Assembly (NCBI GenBank): GCA_025352225.1
Contig: JANXTT010000034.1
Span: forward strand, 1 to 53,140
DNA length: 53,140 nt
Origin: Mucilaginibacter sp.
GTDB taxonomy: Bacteria; Bacteroidota; Bacteroidia; Sphingobacteriales; Sphingobacteriaceae
Reading direction: 5' to 3'
This document shows, one piece after another, positions 34,844-43,095 of this stretch (position 1 is its first letter; each line of letters opens with the position of its first letter). The translations under genes were made by a program, and so were the position numbers. Below the pieces are notes generated by a model. It was not told the origin of the DNA. It saw only the letters and a program-made list of their open reading frames with translations, and did no database searches.

Positions 34844-36166
34844 TTAATGAGTCAATATTTCCTGGCACTCCGTTATTTCAACGTCACCATCTGGTGAAAT
34901 TGCTGTTAACTGCACAGCCTTTAATTCATTAACCAACAGCGGGTCGTACTTAGCCTTTACTTTAACGTAATTGCGGGTAAAGCCATGCATGTAGCCATCT
35001 TTAATATCCCGTTCAAAAAGCACCATACCGTAATTACCTAATTGACGCTCATAAAACGCCCTTCGTTTTTTTTCAGATAAAATATGCAGCATTTTGCTCC
35101 TGTCGGCACGGGTTGAACCAGGTACCGGGTTTGGCATATCTGCTGCTAATGTATTTTCCCTTTCCGAGTAGGTGAAAACATGTAAGTAGGCTATATCCAA
35201 ATCATTTAAAAAGTTATAAGTATCCACAAAGTCTTCTCTTGTTTCGTCAGGGAAGCCCACTATTACATCCACACCTATACAACAATCTGGCATTAGTTGT
35301 TTAATTTTCGCTACCCTATCGGCATACAGCTCACGTTTATAGCGCCGTCTCATCAACGACAGTATTTTATTGGAGCCCGATTGCAATGGGATATGAAAAT
35401 GGGGTACAAATATTTTAGACGTAGCCACAAATTCAATAATCTCGTCAGTCAATAAATTAGGTTCTATTGATGATATGCGAATACGGTCAATCCCGTCCAC
35501 TTCATCAAGTGCTTTTACAAGATCAAAAAACTTATCGTACCGCTGCCCATTGCGTATGCCAAAATCACCAAGGTTAACGCCTGTTAACACTATTTCTTTA
35601 ACGCCTGTTGCAGCTATTTCTTTAGCTTGCGCGATAACACTTGCTATCGTATCACTCCGGCTGGAACCGCGTGCCAAAGGAATGGTACAGAATGTGCACG
35701 AATAATCGCAACCATCCTGAACTTTTAAGAAAGTACGGGTACGGTCGCCACCAAAAGAATAGGATGGGATAAATTCATTAGCTTCTGATATTGGCTGGTT
35801 ATAAACCAATGCTTTAGGCCTTTTAGTAAGATCGGTTATATGCTCAACAATCTGAAATTTTTCTGCGGCACCTAAAACCATGTCCACACCCGGAATTTCG
35901 GCAATCTCCTGGGGCTTTAGTTGTGCATAACACCCTACGATAGTAATGTAAGCGCCTGGCGATATTTTAAGCGCTTCTTTAACAACACGCCTGCATTTTT
36001 TATCCGCGTTATCGGTTACAGAGCAGGTATTGATCACAAAAACATCAGGTTTGTCAATAAAATCGACCGTATCAAAACCCGCCTTATTAAAAAGCCTGCC
36101 AATGGCCGATGTTTCGGAATAGTTGAGTTTACAACCTAGTGTATAAAAAGCTACCTTCTTGTTCAT
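34844..36166 (-). CDS. mtaB: tRNA t6A37 methylthiotransferase MtaB
   Basis: MtaB turns t6A37 into ms2t6A37 in tRNAs reading ANN codons. It has 440 residues from the ATG at 36166. The N-terminal UPF0004 domain has [14 protein letters not shown] and [15 protein letters not shown]. The radical-SAM core has the 4Fe-4S motif [15 protein letters not shown], and a TRAM domain ends the protein. The 'CKLNxxE' form and the missing MiaB-type spacing favour MtaB over MiaB or RimO. A TTG at 36181 is a weaker start. It heads the mtaB-lgt-gtrA-suhB group. Confidence 0.94.
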   Translation of the reverse strand: MNKKVAFYTLGCKLNYSETSAIGRLFNKAGFDTVDFIDKPDVFVINTCSVTDNADKKCRRVVKEALKISPGAYITIVGCYAQLKPQEIAEIPGVDMVLGAAEKFQIVEHITDLTKRPKALVYNQPISEANEFIPSYSFGGDRTRTFLKVQDGCDYSCTFCTIPLARGSSRSDTIASVIAQAKEIAATGVKEIVLTGVNLGDFGIRNGQRYDKFFDLVKALDEVDGIDRIRISSIEPNLLTDEIIEFVATSKIFVPHFHIPLQSGSNKILSLMRRRYKRELYADRVAKIKQLMPDCCIGVDVIVGFPDETREDFVDTYNFLNDLDIAYLHVFTYSERENTLAADMPNPVPGSTRADRSKMLHILSEKKRRAFYERQLGNYGMVLFERDIKDGYMHGFTRNYVKVKAKYDPLLVNELKAVQLTAISPDGDVEITECQEILTH

Positions 36167-36215
36167 TTTTATTGGCTTCAAAGATAATCATTTTTGGTAT
36201 TGTTGCAGTTTGAAT

Positions 36216-36454
36216 TTATTTATACCAAGACTCTTTGCCTGTAAGATACCTCCAATTTTTTCTTAAAATATAAATCCCTACAGCTGTAATTGGTATGGCG
36301 AAAAAAACAAGCATATCCCTATCGTATTCAACGATGGGTTACGCTTCCAAGTAATAAAAAAAGAAAGTATGCCAAATGAAAGCAAGGATATCCCAATTAA
36401 GTTTGTCACAATGCCAATAATTATTCCAATAAATATGACTATCCATTTCAGCAT
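36216..36454 (-). pseudogene. frameshifted small two-helix membrane protein
   Basis: On the minus strand an ATG at 36454 opens a membrane-helix protein starting MLKWIVIFIGIIIGIVTNLI and running to ...ITWKRNPSL before it hits a TAG at 36278-36280. In another frame the same region continues as YDRDMLVFFAIPITAVGIYI then LRKNWRYLTGKESWYK and a TAA at 36216-36218. Joining the two frames around 36325-36345 gives a plausible 79-residue two-TM protein with a basic, aromatic C-terminus. A single indel explains it. Alternatives are a true 58-residue protein with chance coding after it, or a sequencing error. Confidence 0.5.
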
Positions 36455-36464
36455 AATAAAAAAA

Positions 36465-36542
36465 CTATTTATTAGGTGGCTTAAATGTATGAATAAGTTG
36501 TTTAAAATAATCTGCCGATCTGGCCAAGCCTTCTATTGTCAC
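36465..36542 (-). pseudogene. possible C-terminal gene remnant
   Basis: The minus-strand frame just upstream of the frameshifted membrane gene reads VTIEGLARSADYFKQLIHTF then KPPNK before a TAG. Its composition looks like a true amphipathic protein end, but an in-frame TAA lies at 36555-36557 and nothing longer is open above it. It may be the 3' relic of a gene that preceded the membrane protein. The remainder of the gap, 36543-36645, shows no other coding sign. Confidence 0.25.
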
Positions 36543-36645
36543 CGGATTTTTGTTTTAATTAACCGCTATACCTTAACTGATAAAGGCACGGCATTTGCAT
36601 TATAAGGTTAAGGGGATTAGCCCAGGAATAAAAGATGATGTGCTC

Positions 36646-37413
36646 ATGAAAAATATAACTTTTACTTTAACTGTTTTACTTACCCTTATTTCTGTTAGCT
36701 TAAGAGCCGGAAACATCGATTCGTTGCAAAAAAAGCTTGATACTGCTAAAAACGCCTGCTTAAAGGTTGACCTATATACCAATATTGCAGCTAACCTGAT
36801 TCAGTTTAATATGCTCAAAACACATAATGTGAGTACTGCAGATGCGGGTAAAGCCATTGATTACGTACTAAAAGCTATACATATCAATTCTAAAAATGAT
36901 GATACTTTAGCAATTCGCAATAATTTTGATTGCCTGGGTGCTGCCTACGCTATTCAAGGGAAATACACACAGGCTAAATGGTTTATTTTACAATCCAACT
37001 ATATATCAAGGTACCGAAAAGATGCTCCGCATATCATATCTTCATTAATAGACCTCGCAAATATCAAAACTGAGATTAGAGACTATAAGCTAGCCAAAAA
37101 AGACCTTAACGAAGCCTTGGTACTTTCTAAACGTCAAAATGATATCCCACGACAAATAGAAGTTGAAAAAAGAATGGCTGCTTTTTATGATGAAAGCGGC
37201 AACATAAAAGCTGCTACCGCGATGGTGAGCCACTATACGTTTTTAACGGCTTACCTACAAAAAGCAAGGTTACAAAAATACATAACCCAACAAAAAGCCA
37301 AAGCTAAAAAACATACAACGCTACAGGCTAAACAAATATCAGCTTTGCAATATAAATCGGATGGTGACAACAAACCATTAATTCAAGAAACAATTTTAGT
37401 GTCAGTCAACTAA
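36646..37413 (+). CDS. secreted or membrane-attached TPR-like protein, unknown role
   Basis: From the ATG at 36646 the protein has 255 residues and a signal peptide (about 1-21, ending VSLRAG). TPR-like repeats follow (KAIDYVLKAIHIN, NNFDCLGAAYAIQGKYTQAK, SLIDLANIKTEIRDYKLAKK, RQIEVEKRMAAFYDESGNIK). A coiled basic end (YITQQKAKAKKHTTLQAKQI) is present. The pattern resembles the N-terminal sensory half of TPR histidine kinases or DNA-binding regulators of this phylum, but no membrane anchor or output domain follows, so it may be a cut-down relative. Its stop abuts the convergent ubiX stop with no gap. Confidence 0.7.
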   Translation: MKNITFTLTVLLTLISVSLRAGNIDSLQKKLDTAKNACLKVDLYTNIAANLIQFNMLKTHNVSTADAGKAIDYVLKAIHINSKNDDTLAIRNNFDCLGAAYAIQGKYTQAKWFILQSNYISRYRKDAPHIISSLIDLANIKTEIRDYKLAKKDLNEALVLSKRQNDIPRQIEVEKRMAAFYDESGNIKAATAMVSHYTFLTAYLQKARLQKYITQQKAKAKKHTTLQAKQISALQYKSDGDNKPLIQETILVSVN

Positions 37414-37974
37414 TTATTCACTCCAACGGTAACTTTCGTTTTCTAAGCCTATCAAATCAATAACCCGGTTTACAACAGTTAGGGCTACATCTTCTACGTT
37501 TTGAGGTTTGCTATAAAATGACGGGACGGCCGGACAAATAATACCACCAGCTTCTGTAATCGTAACCATATTGCGGAGGTGGATAAGGTTAAATGGCGTA
37601 TCTCGCGCTACAATTATGAGTTTACGCCTTTCTTTCAAAATAACATCAGCGGCACGCGTTGTTAAATCGTTAGATATACCCGACGCTATTCGGCCTAAAG
37701 TCCCCATAGAGCATGGAACAATTACCATCGTATCATACCGCGCCGAGCCTGATGCAAAGGGTGCCATAAAATCATTTTTATCATAAAAGTGAAAAGGATA
37801 ATCGGCATACAACTCATTGTCAAGTTCCAGTTTCCATACCTGACGGGCATTATCAGACATAATAACGCCAATATCAGCTATTTGACTGTCCAGCAGCTGT
37901 ATTTTATCAAACAAAAGCTTGGCATATATCGCACCACTGGCTCCGGTAACGGCAATAACAATTTTTTTTTTCAT
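37414..37974 (-). CDS. ubiX: UbiX-family flavin prenyltransferase
   Basis: UbiX prenylates FMN to make the cofactor of UbiD decarboxylases. The 186 residues begin IVIAVTGASGAIYAKLLFDK, the FMN-binding loop. VPCSMGTLGRIASGISNDLTTRAADV and RDTPFNLIHLRNMVTITEAG (cited as landmarks) follow, the usual active-site blocks. No ubiD partner is adjacent. The upstream region carries two terminator hairpins belonging to the ppk1-ppx unit. Confidence 0.93.
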   Translation of the reverse strand: MKKKIVIAVTGASGAIYAKLLFDKIQLLDSQIADIGVIMSDNARQVWKLELDNELYADYPFHFYDKNDFMAPFASGSARYDTMVIVPCSMGTLGRIASGISNDLTTRAADVILKERRKLIIVARDTPFNLIHLRNMVTITEAGGIICPAVPSFYSKPQNVEDVALTVVNRVIDLIGLENESYRWSE

Positions 37975-38015
37975 ATCATATCAGCGGCAACAAAGCTATG
38001 GTAAAATACCTGCAT

Positions 38016-38046
38016 AAAAAAAGGATCGAATATTACTATTCGACCC
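38016..38046 (-). terminator. intrinsic terminator downstream of ppx
   Basis: On the minus strand GGGTCGAATA (38046-38037) pairs with TATTCGATCC (38032-38023), 10 bp with one G-U and a 4-nt loop, and runs into a seven-T tract. It follows the second hairpin at 38061-38085 and precedes ubiX. Confidence 0.85.
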
Positions 38047-38060
38047 TACATCTACCTATG

Positions 38061-38085
38061 AAAAACATGCCCCTTAGAAGGGCAT
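38061..38085 (-). terminator. first of two tandem terminator hairpins after ppx
   Basis: Minus-strand ATGCCC (38085-38080) pairs with GGGCAT (38072-38067), extendable inward by a couple of pairs, and is followed by five T. It lies 108 bp after the ppx stop and 15 bp before the next hairpin. Confidence 0.65.
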
Positions 38086-38192
38086 CACAAATATAAGAAC
38101 ACATTTTGGATAATTAAAGAAATTGTTAATAAATATTTACTTTAATGTTAGTAAAACCGAAAGTGTAATTTAAGTACCTTATTTACAATTAG

Positions 38193-39074
38193 TTATTGTT
38201 TAAAATTTTTATCGATGAGCGTTTGAATAATTCCATCCACCAAACCAATTTTAGGCACATACATGGTTTTTATAGCAGCCCATTTCATTAGGGTAATGTA
38301 TATTTCGCAGGCAGGTATAATTACATCTGCCCTATCGTGATTTAAACCCAAAACATTAATTCTATCTTTTAATGAAAAAGAATCCAGGTAGTTATATAGT
38401 GCCTTTAATTTGGTAAAAGTAAGTGGAACATTATCTTTTTCTTCTGATAATTTGAATAACTTGTTAATATTCCCTCCCGTTCCTATCCCTATTATTGATT
38501 TATAGTTGCGTGTATGCTCTTTTATAAAATCGTGCATTTCGTTCCAGGTTTCTTCCTTATCCTGGTTATCTAATATCCTGATTGTACCAATATTAAAGGA
38601 GCGCGAAGCAACAATTTTATTCTCCGAAAAAATGGACAATTCCGTACTGCCGCCACCTACATCTATATACAAGTAGTTTTTATTTTTATCGAGTGTTTGC
38701 TCTATATGGCTCGAATAAATAATATTAGCTTCTTTTTGCCCGTTTATTATTTCAAGATCAATTTGAGTTTCGCTTTTTATTCTCTCCACTATCTGAGGCC
38801 CGTTTTTTGTTTCCCGCATGGCAGATGTAGCATATGCAAGATAATCGGTAACTTTATAAACATCCATCAGGTTTCTGAATGCCTGCATCGTTTTAACAAG
38901 TTCGTTAGCTTTTTTAACTGATATAAATTGATCCAAAAACGCATCGTCGCCCAAACGTAAAGGCACTCTGATCAAAGTATTCTTTTTGAAAGAAATTGTT
39001 TGTTCGTTTTCAATAATGTCAGCAATTAACAACCTTACGGCGTTTGATCCTATGTCGATGGCAGCGTATCTCAA
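38193..39074 (-). CDS. ppx: Ppx/GppA-family exopolyphosphatase
   Basis: The enzyme releases phosphate from polyphosphate ends (or hydrolyses pppGpp). The 293 residues show an ASKHA fold: AAIDIGSNAVRLLIADI at the start, the YIDVGGGSTELSIF phosphate loop near 140-153, and IGIGTGGNINKL. Only the two N-terminal ASKHA domains are present; the C-terminal HD-like domain of the about 500-residue E. coli Ppx is absent, as in short Bacteroidota forms. It lies 3 bp after ppk1 and is co-transcribed with it. Confidence 0.93.
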   Translation of the reverse strand: MRYAAIDIGSNAVRLLIADIIENEQTISFKKNTLIRVPLRLGDDAFLDQFISVKKANELVKTMQAFRNLMDVYKVTDYLAYATSAMRETKNGPQIVERIKSETQIDLEIINGQKEANIIYSSHIEQTLDKNKNYLYIDVGGGSTELSIFSENKIVASRSFNIGTIRILDNQDKEETWNEMHDFIKEHTRNYKSIIGIGTGGNINKLFKLSEEKDNVPLTFTKLKALYNYLDSFSLKDRINVLGLNHDRADVIIPACEIYITLMKWAAIKTMYVPKIGLVDGIIQTLIDKNFKQ

Positions 39075-39077
39075 TTT

Positions 39078-41123
39078 TTAGTTTTTATATTTTAAATAAT
39101 TATAAATATCTATCTGCGCCCTGGTTGGCGTTTTGTCTTTAGATTTCACGTACTTATTGTTGTTATGAACATTTAACTCGCGTGCCTTGGTGTTATCCTG
39201 TAATTGGATATCTACAATGTCCCTTATCTCTTTACGTAATTGTTCATCATATATCGGGAACCCAACCTCCACCCTACTATCCAGATTACGGCTTAAAAAA
39301 TCCGCCGATGTTAAATAGATCAGCTCTTTACCTCCATTACAAAATATATGCACCCTGGCATGTTCCAGGTATTTATCTACAATGCTTATTACCTCAATAT
39401 TTTCGCTATACCCTTTCATGCCACCAACCAGGCAACACATACCCCTTATAATTAATTTTATTTTTACTCCGGCATTACTTGACTGGTACAAACGTGCTAT
39501 CATCTGTTCATCAGCCAAACTATTCATTTTCAATATCATATAAGCTGGCTTTCCTGCTTTGGCATTTTTTATCTCATTATCAATCATTCTGAAATAAGCC
39601 GGGCGCGAATCAACCGGAGAAACAATTAAAGCTTTTAAATCTTTAGGTACTGTGTTTTTTACGAGAGCTTTAAATATATTTACTAAATCGGCAGTTATCC
39701 GCTTATCGGCGGTAAGCAAACTATGATCAGCATAAATTAAAGCTGTTTTTTCATTAAAGTTCCCCGTTGATAAACAGGCGTAGTGAACTATTTTGCGCTT
39801 CTCTAACCTGGAAACGAGTATAATTTTAGAATGTACTTTATAACCCGATATCCCATAAATAACATTAACACCTTCTTCTGCAAGGCGCCGGCTCCAGGTA
39901 ATATTGGCCTGTTCATCAAAACGTGCTTTTAACTCAACAAGGCAATTTACCGTTTTACCATTTTTTGCCGCGTTTATTAAGGCATGCACTACGCGGGAAT
40001 TTTTTGCCAGGCGGTATAAGGTAACACTAATCTCTTTAACCTTGGGGTCTATTGCCGCCTCACGCAAAAAGTGAATAATATAATCGAACGACTGGTATGG
40101 TGTACTAACCAGGAAGTCCTTCTTGGCAATCATATTAATTAAGCTTTTACCAAACGAAAGCTCTGGCACAGGCAACAGCTCATATCTAGGATACTCAAGC
40201 TCTGCTTTGCCCACATTAGGAAAAACTATAAAATCTTTAAAATTATGATAACGGTTACCCGGAATTAAACTTTCCGAATTAACACCCATTTTAGTAATCA
40301 GATACGCAAGCATGTCCATGGGCATTTCTGTATCATACAACAACCGCATTGGTTTACCTTTTTTGCGCTTAAGTAAGCTTTTTGATAACGATTCAATAAA
40401 CTTATCGCTTACTTCCTTATCCAGGTCAAGCTCGGCATCGCGGGTAAGCTGTATAGAAAAAGCCTCGATACTATCGTGTTCAAAAATGAAAAATATATCT
40501 TCAAGGCTGTATCTTATAATATCATCAACAAGGATAATAAAGCGGAGGTCGTTAGTTTGAGGTAAAACAATAAACCTGGGCAAACTCTCCGGAATCTCAA
40601 TGAGCGCGAGCTTAGATTTATTATTTTTAGTTAGCTTCACAAAAAAGTATATACCTCTGTCGCGCAATTCGGGGAGAGGTTCCCCGCTGTTAAGCATAAT
40701 AGGTACCAATGTGGCCAGTATATTTTCCCTGAAATAGTTTTTAACAAACACTCCGCGGCTAACATTCAGTTGTTTATCGTTAAGTATAAATATCCTTTCT
40801 TCGGCAAGTTGCTTAACTATGATGTTTTCATAGAGGTTATTGAATTTTCTTTCCTGTTTTACAACCAAATTTTTGATTTGATTGAGCAGTTTTTTAGGGT
40901 TATAACCCATAACTTCTTTAGCCTTCTCATTCAGATTAGCTAAACGGCTCAATGTAGCAACTCTAACCCTGTAAAACTCGTCCAGATTAGAAGAAAATAT
41001 AGCCAGAAATTTTATACGGTCAATTAATGGGACTGTTGGATCGGCGGCCTCTTGCAAAACTCTATCGTTAAAATAGAGCCAACTGATCTCTCTGTTTATT
41101 AGTGGAATACGTTTAAGATCCAT
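39078..41123 (-). CDS. ppk1: polyphosphate kinase 1
   Basis: PPK1 builds polyphosphate from ATP. It is full length at 681 residues. The N-terminal domain opens INREISWLYFNDRVLQEA, the head domain follows, and two PLD-like catalytic domains come last. The autophosphorylated His is in GYKVHSKIILVSR, with LSTGNFNEKTALIYADHSLL close by. The second site is around EHARVHIFCNGG. It is paired with ppx directly downstream, so synthesis and breakdown of polyphosphate share a transcript. A weak hairpin with a T-run lies in its short upstream region. Confidence 0.96.
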   Translation of the reverse strand: MDLKRIPLINREISWLYFNDRVLQEAADPTVPLIDRIKFLAIFSSNLDEFYRVRVATLSRLANLNEKAKEVMGYNPKKLLNQIKNLVVKQERKFNNLYENIIVKQLAEERIFILNDKQLNVSRGVFVKNYFRENILATLVPIMLNSGEPLPELRDRGIYFFVKLTKNNKSKLALIEIPESLPRFIVLPQTNDLRFIILVDDIIRYSLEDIFFIFEHDSIEAFSIQLTRDAELDLDKEVSDKFIESLSKSLLKRKKGKPMRLLYDTEMPMDMLAYLITKMGVNSESLIPGNRYHNFKDFIVFPNVGKAELEYPRYELLPVPELSFGKSLINMIAKKDFLVSTPYQSFDYIIHFLREAAIDPKVKEISVTLYRLAKNSRVVHALINAAKNGKTVNCLVELKARFDEQANITWSRRLAEEGVNVIYGISGYKVHSKIILVSRLEKRKIVHYACLSTGNFNEKTALIYADHSLLTADKRITADLVNIFKALVKNTVPKDLKALIVSPVDSRPAYFRMIDNEIKNAKAGKPAYMILKMNSLADEQMIARLYQSSNAGVKIKLIIRGMCCLVGGMKGYSENIEVISIVDKYLEHARVHIFCNGGKELIYLTSADFLSRNLDSRVEVGFPIYDEQLRKEIRDIVDIQLQDNTKARELNVHNNNKYVKSKDKTPTRAQIDIYNYLKYKN

Positions 41124-41133
41124 AAAATGAAAA

Positions 41134-41159
41134 AGTCCCCGACCATTACGCCCAGGACT
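41134..41159 (-). promoter_or_regulatory. weak hairpin with T-run just before ppk1
   Basis: On the minus strand AGTCC (41159-41155) pairs with GGACT (41138-41134), with a possible sixth T-G pair, and is followed by a short T-rich run. The hairpin ends about 10 nt before the ppk1 ATG. It could end transcription from the upstream lysine-rich gene or act as a leader element. The stem is short. Confidence 0.4.
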
Positions 41160-41224
41160 ACAAAAATGCTTATTTGTTTATTAATATAATGTTAAGTCTT
41201 AACCAACTTATTATTGATTAATTA

Positions 41225-41743
41225 TTAAGGTTTTTTAGTTTTATCCTTTGGCGTAACACTCGTCGGTTTTACATCCGCTTTAGCTATACTACTGTCTGTA
41301 ACCTTAGCAACTGTTTTTTTAACTTTTTTTGGAGTAGCAGGCAATATATTATCCACAATTTTACTATCACCAACCGCAGCAACTGGTTTCTCTTTTTTAA
41401 CCACTACTTTCTCCACTTTCTTTTCGGCCGCCTTTGTTGCTTTTGCAATAACTTTTCCAACCTTTTCAACTTTTTTGGCAATATCCTTCTTTGGTGATAT
41501 TACTGGTTTTTCCGCCTTTTTTATCGCTTTCTTTACAGGTTTTGTTTCAAGTTTTTCTTCTAAGCTTGCTTTTACATCTTTTATTTTGCGGTTAATTTTC
41601 TTAACAACAAATTTGCTTGCTTTTTTAACTTCACGTTTTAACTTTTCAGCATCATGTCCTAAATCAGTTAACGCTTGTAAAAACTTATCGGTTATACTGG
41701 TTTCCAGTTCTTTTTTTGCGCTTTTTTTGGTATCACTTTTCAT
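41225..41743 (-). CDS. lysine/alanine-rich histone H1-like protein
   Basis: This strongly basic, low-complexity protein has 172 residues. An N-terminal helical part (about 1-66: ETSITDKFLQALTDLGHDAE, then KLKREVKKASKF) is followed by a KK/AK/VEK-rich part (about 67-172) with motifs such as KPVKKAIKKAEKP, KKVEKVGKVIAKATKAAEKK and TPKKVKKTVAKV. The composition matches eukaryotic H1 tails and bacterial Hc1/H1-like proteins, so nucleoid or RNA binding is plausible but inferred. It lies upstream of ppk1-ppx on the same strand, about 100 bp away. Confidence 0.75.
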   Translation of the reverse strand: MKSDTKKSAKKELETSITDKFLQALTDLGHDAEKLKREVKKASKFVVKKINRKIKDVKASLEEKLETKPVKKAIKKAEKPVISPKKDIAKKVEKVGKVIAKATKAAEKKVEKVVVKKEKPVAAVGDSKIVDNILPATPKKVKKTVAKVTDSSIAKADVKPTSVTPKDKTKKP

Positions 41744-41825
41744 GTAATATAATGGTTATATATGCTTTGTAAATAGTAATTAGGTGTAAACTGTTTTTTA
41801 ATAATTTAAAAAAACAATAACTAAT

Positions 41826-41866
41826 AGGTAAATTTACTTAATTAAATAATATTTAAGGTAAATTTA
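41826..41866. repeat. direct repeat upstream of yajQ
   Basis: AGGTAAATTTA occurs at 41826-41836 and again at 41856-41866, 30 bp apart, in the AT-rich divergent region between the lysine-rich gene and yajQ. The spacing is near three helical turns. It may be an operator pair or chance in AT-rich DNA. Confidence 0.5.
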
Positions 41867-41888
41867 GCCCGAATAATTATAAATATTT

Positions 41889-42380
41889 ATGCCATCATTT
41901 GATATAGTAAGTAAAATTGACGCTCAAACTTTAGACAACGCTATTAACAATGCTAAAAAGGAGATATTGAACCGGTATGATTTTCATGGTTCAAAAAGCA
42001 CAATTGAGCTTGATAAAAAAACCAATGAAGTAACCGTAGTTACTGAAGATGATATGCGCCTAAAAGCCATTCAGGACTGTATAATCAGCAGGATGGTAAA
42101 ACAATCACTTGATCCTAATGCACTTGATTTTGGGGAAGAACAATACGCATCGGGTAACATGATTAGAAAGAGCATTAAAATTAAAGAGGGTATTGATAAA
42201 GAAGCAGCAAAAAAAATAGTCAAAAAAATAAAAGACAGCGGGCTAAAAGTTCAGGCATCTATTATGGACGATCAGGTTAGGGTAACTGCAAAAAAAATAG
42301 ACGATCTGCAGGCCGTTATCAGTTTATGCCGTACTGAAGATTTTGGACAGCCATTGCAATATATCAATATGCGGAATTAG
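41889..42380 (+). CDS. YajQ-family nucleotide-binding protein
   Basis: The 163 residues match the YajQ/UPF0234 family: MPSFDIVSKIDAQTLDNAIN at the start, then LNRYDFHGSKSTIELDKKTN and the C-terminal FGQPLQYINMRN. Two ferredoxin-like domains are expected. Some members bind cyclic di-GMP, but this has not been shown for Bacteroidota as far as I know. It is transcribed divergently from the lysine-rich gene and is monocistronic. Confidence 0.92.
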   Translation: MPSFDIVSKIDAQTLDNAINNAKKEILNRYDFHGSKSTIELDKKTNEVTVVTEDDMRLKAIQDCIISRMVKQSLDPNALDFGEEQYASGNMIRKSIKIKEGIDKEAAKKIVKKIKDSGLKVQASIMDDQVRVTAKKIDDLQAVISLCRTEDFGQPLQYINMRN

Positions 42381-42518
42381 AAAAAAATGGGATGCCATAT
42401 TGCTACAACATCCCATCTAACTAAACCACTATTAAACTATTAATGCATCAACATTTTTTCTTTTTTTCCACCTCACTGCACCCAATAGCACTCAACTATA
42501 AAACATTAACTTAACTAC

Positions 42519-42959
42519 TTATTTAATAGCTATTTCGCGGGTTTGAACTTTTGCTTCTTCTTTTTTAGCAATATCAAGTTTTAAAATACCGTCGGTATAT
42601 TCGGCTTCAATTTTAGAATGATCAACCGTTTCGGGCAAAGTGAAAGTACGTACAAACGAATTATAGCTATACTCTTTTTTGCTATATCGCTTATCTGAAT
42701 CTGTATGCTCTGTTGTTTTTTCGGCAGAGATGGTTAAAAGGTTCTTTTCAAGATTGATCTTGAAATCTTCTTTTTTCAAACCAGGAACCGCCAATTCAAT
42801 ATGAAACTGATTTTCGGTTTCGGCGATATTTACAGCAGGCACACGTGATACTAACCTGTCACCCAAAAAGGTATCATTTAAAATCGAATCAAATACATCG
42901 GTAAATAATGGGTTTAAAGCATTACCTTTTTGTCCGTTTGCAAATTTTACTAGTGTCAT
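42519..42959 (-). CDS. Hsp20/alpha-crystallin small heat-shock protein
   Basis: An ATP-independent holdase chaperone with 146 residues. The alpha-crystallin domain runs about 40-135: VPAVNIAETENQFHIELAVPG, LKKEDFKINLEKNLLTISAE, and the family motif YTDGILKLDIAKKEE. The short C-terminal tail ends REIAIK, close to the IxI motif. A perfect AGGAGG lies 8 nt upstream of the ATG, unusual for this phylum. The divergent spacer contains two dyads that could be operators. Confidence 0.94.
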   Translation of the reverse strand: MTLVKFANGQKGNALNPLFTDVFDSILNDTFLGDRLVSRVPAVNIAETENQFHIELAVPGLKKEDFKINLEKNLLTISAEKTTEHTDSDKRYSKKEYSYNSFVRTFTLPETVDHSKIEAEYTDGILKLDIAKKEEAKVQTREIAIK

Positions 42960-42967
42960 TTTTAAAT

Positions 42968-42973
42968 CCTCCT
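42968..42973 (-). promoter_or_regulatory. perfect Shine-Dalgarno of hsp20
   Basis: AGGAGG on the minus strand lies 8 nt before the hsp20 ATG. Bacteroidota genes rarely use a Shine-Dalgarno, and I see none of this quality before neighbouring genes, so it may give strong translation of the heat-shock mRNA. Confidence 0.7.
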
Positions 42974-43008
42974 ATTTTTTTGTTTTTTATTAACTTCGTA
43001 GCTCATAA

Positions 43009-43064
43009 CTCAATTGGTATACCATTGAGCAATAATTAACAAAAACAAGACACAATGTCTTGTT
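43009..43064. promoter_or_regulatory. two dyads in the hsp20/thioesterase divergent spacer
   Basis: 43009-43029 reads as a near-perfect palindrome (CTCAA...TTGAG around GGTATACC, broken by one extra T). 43044-43064 is AACAAGACA-CAA-TGTCTTGTT, a perfect 9-bp dyad. Both are in the 136-bp gap between the divergent genes and are candidate operators. They do not match CIRCE. Confidence 0.5.
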
Positions 43065-43095
43065 GATTTATTTTACACAGACACATTGACCGAAT

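Noticed and set aside
42996..43032. tRNA-like string (GTAGCTCA...ATTGGTA)
   Set aside because: It resembles a D-arm, but no anticodon arm, T-arm or acceptor stem can be built. It is better read as an imperfect palindrome.
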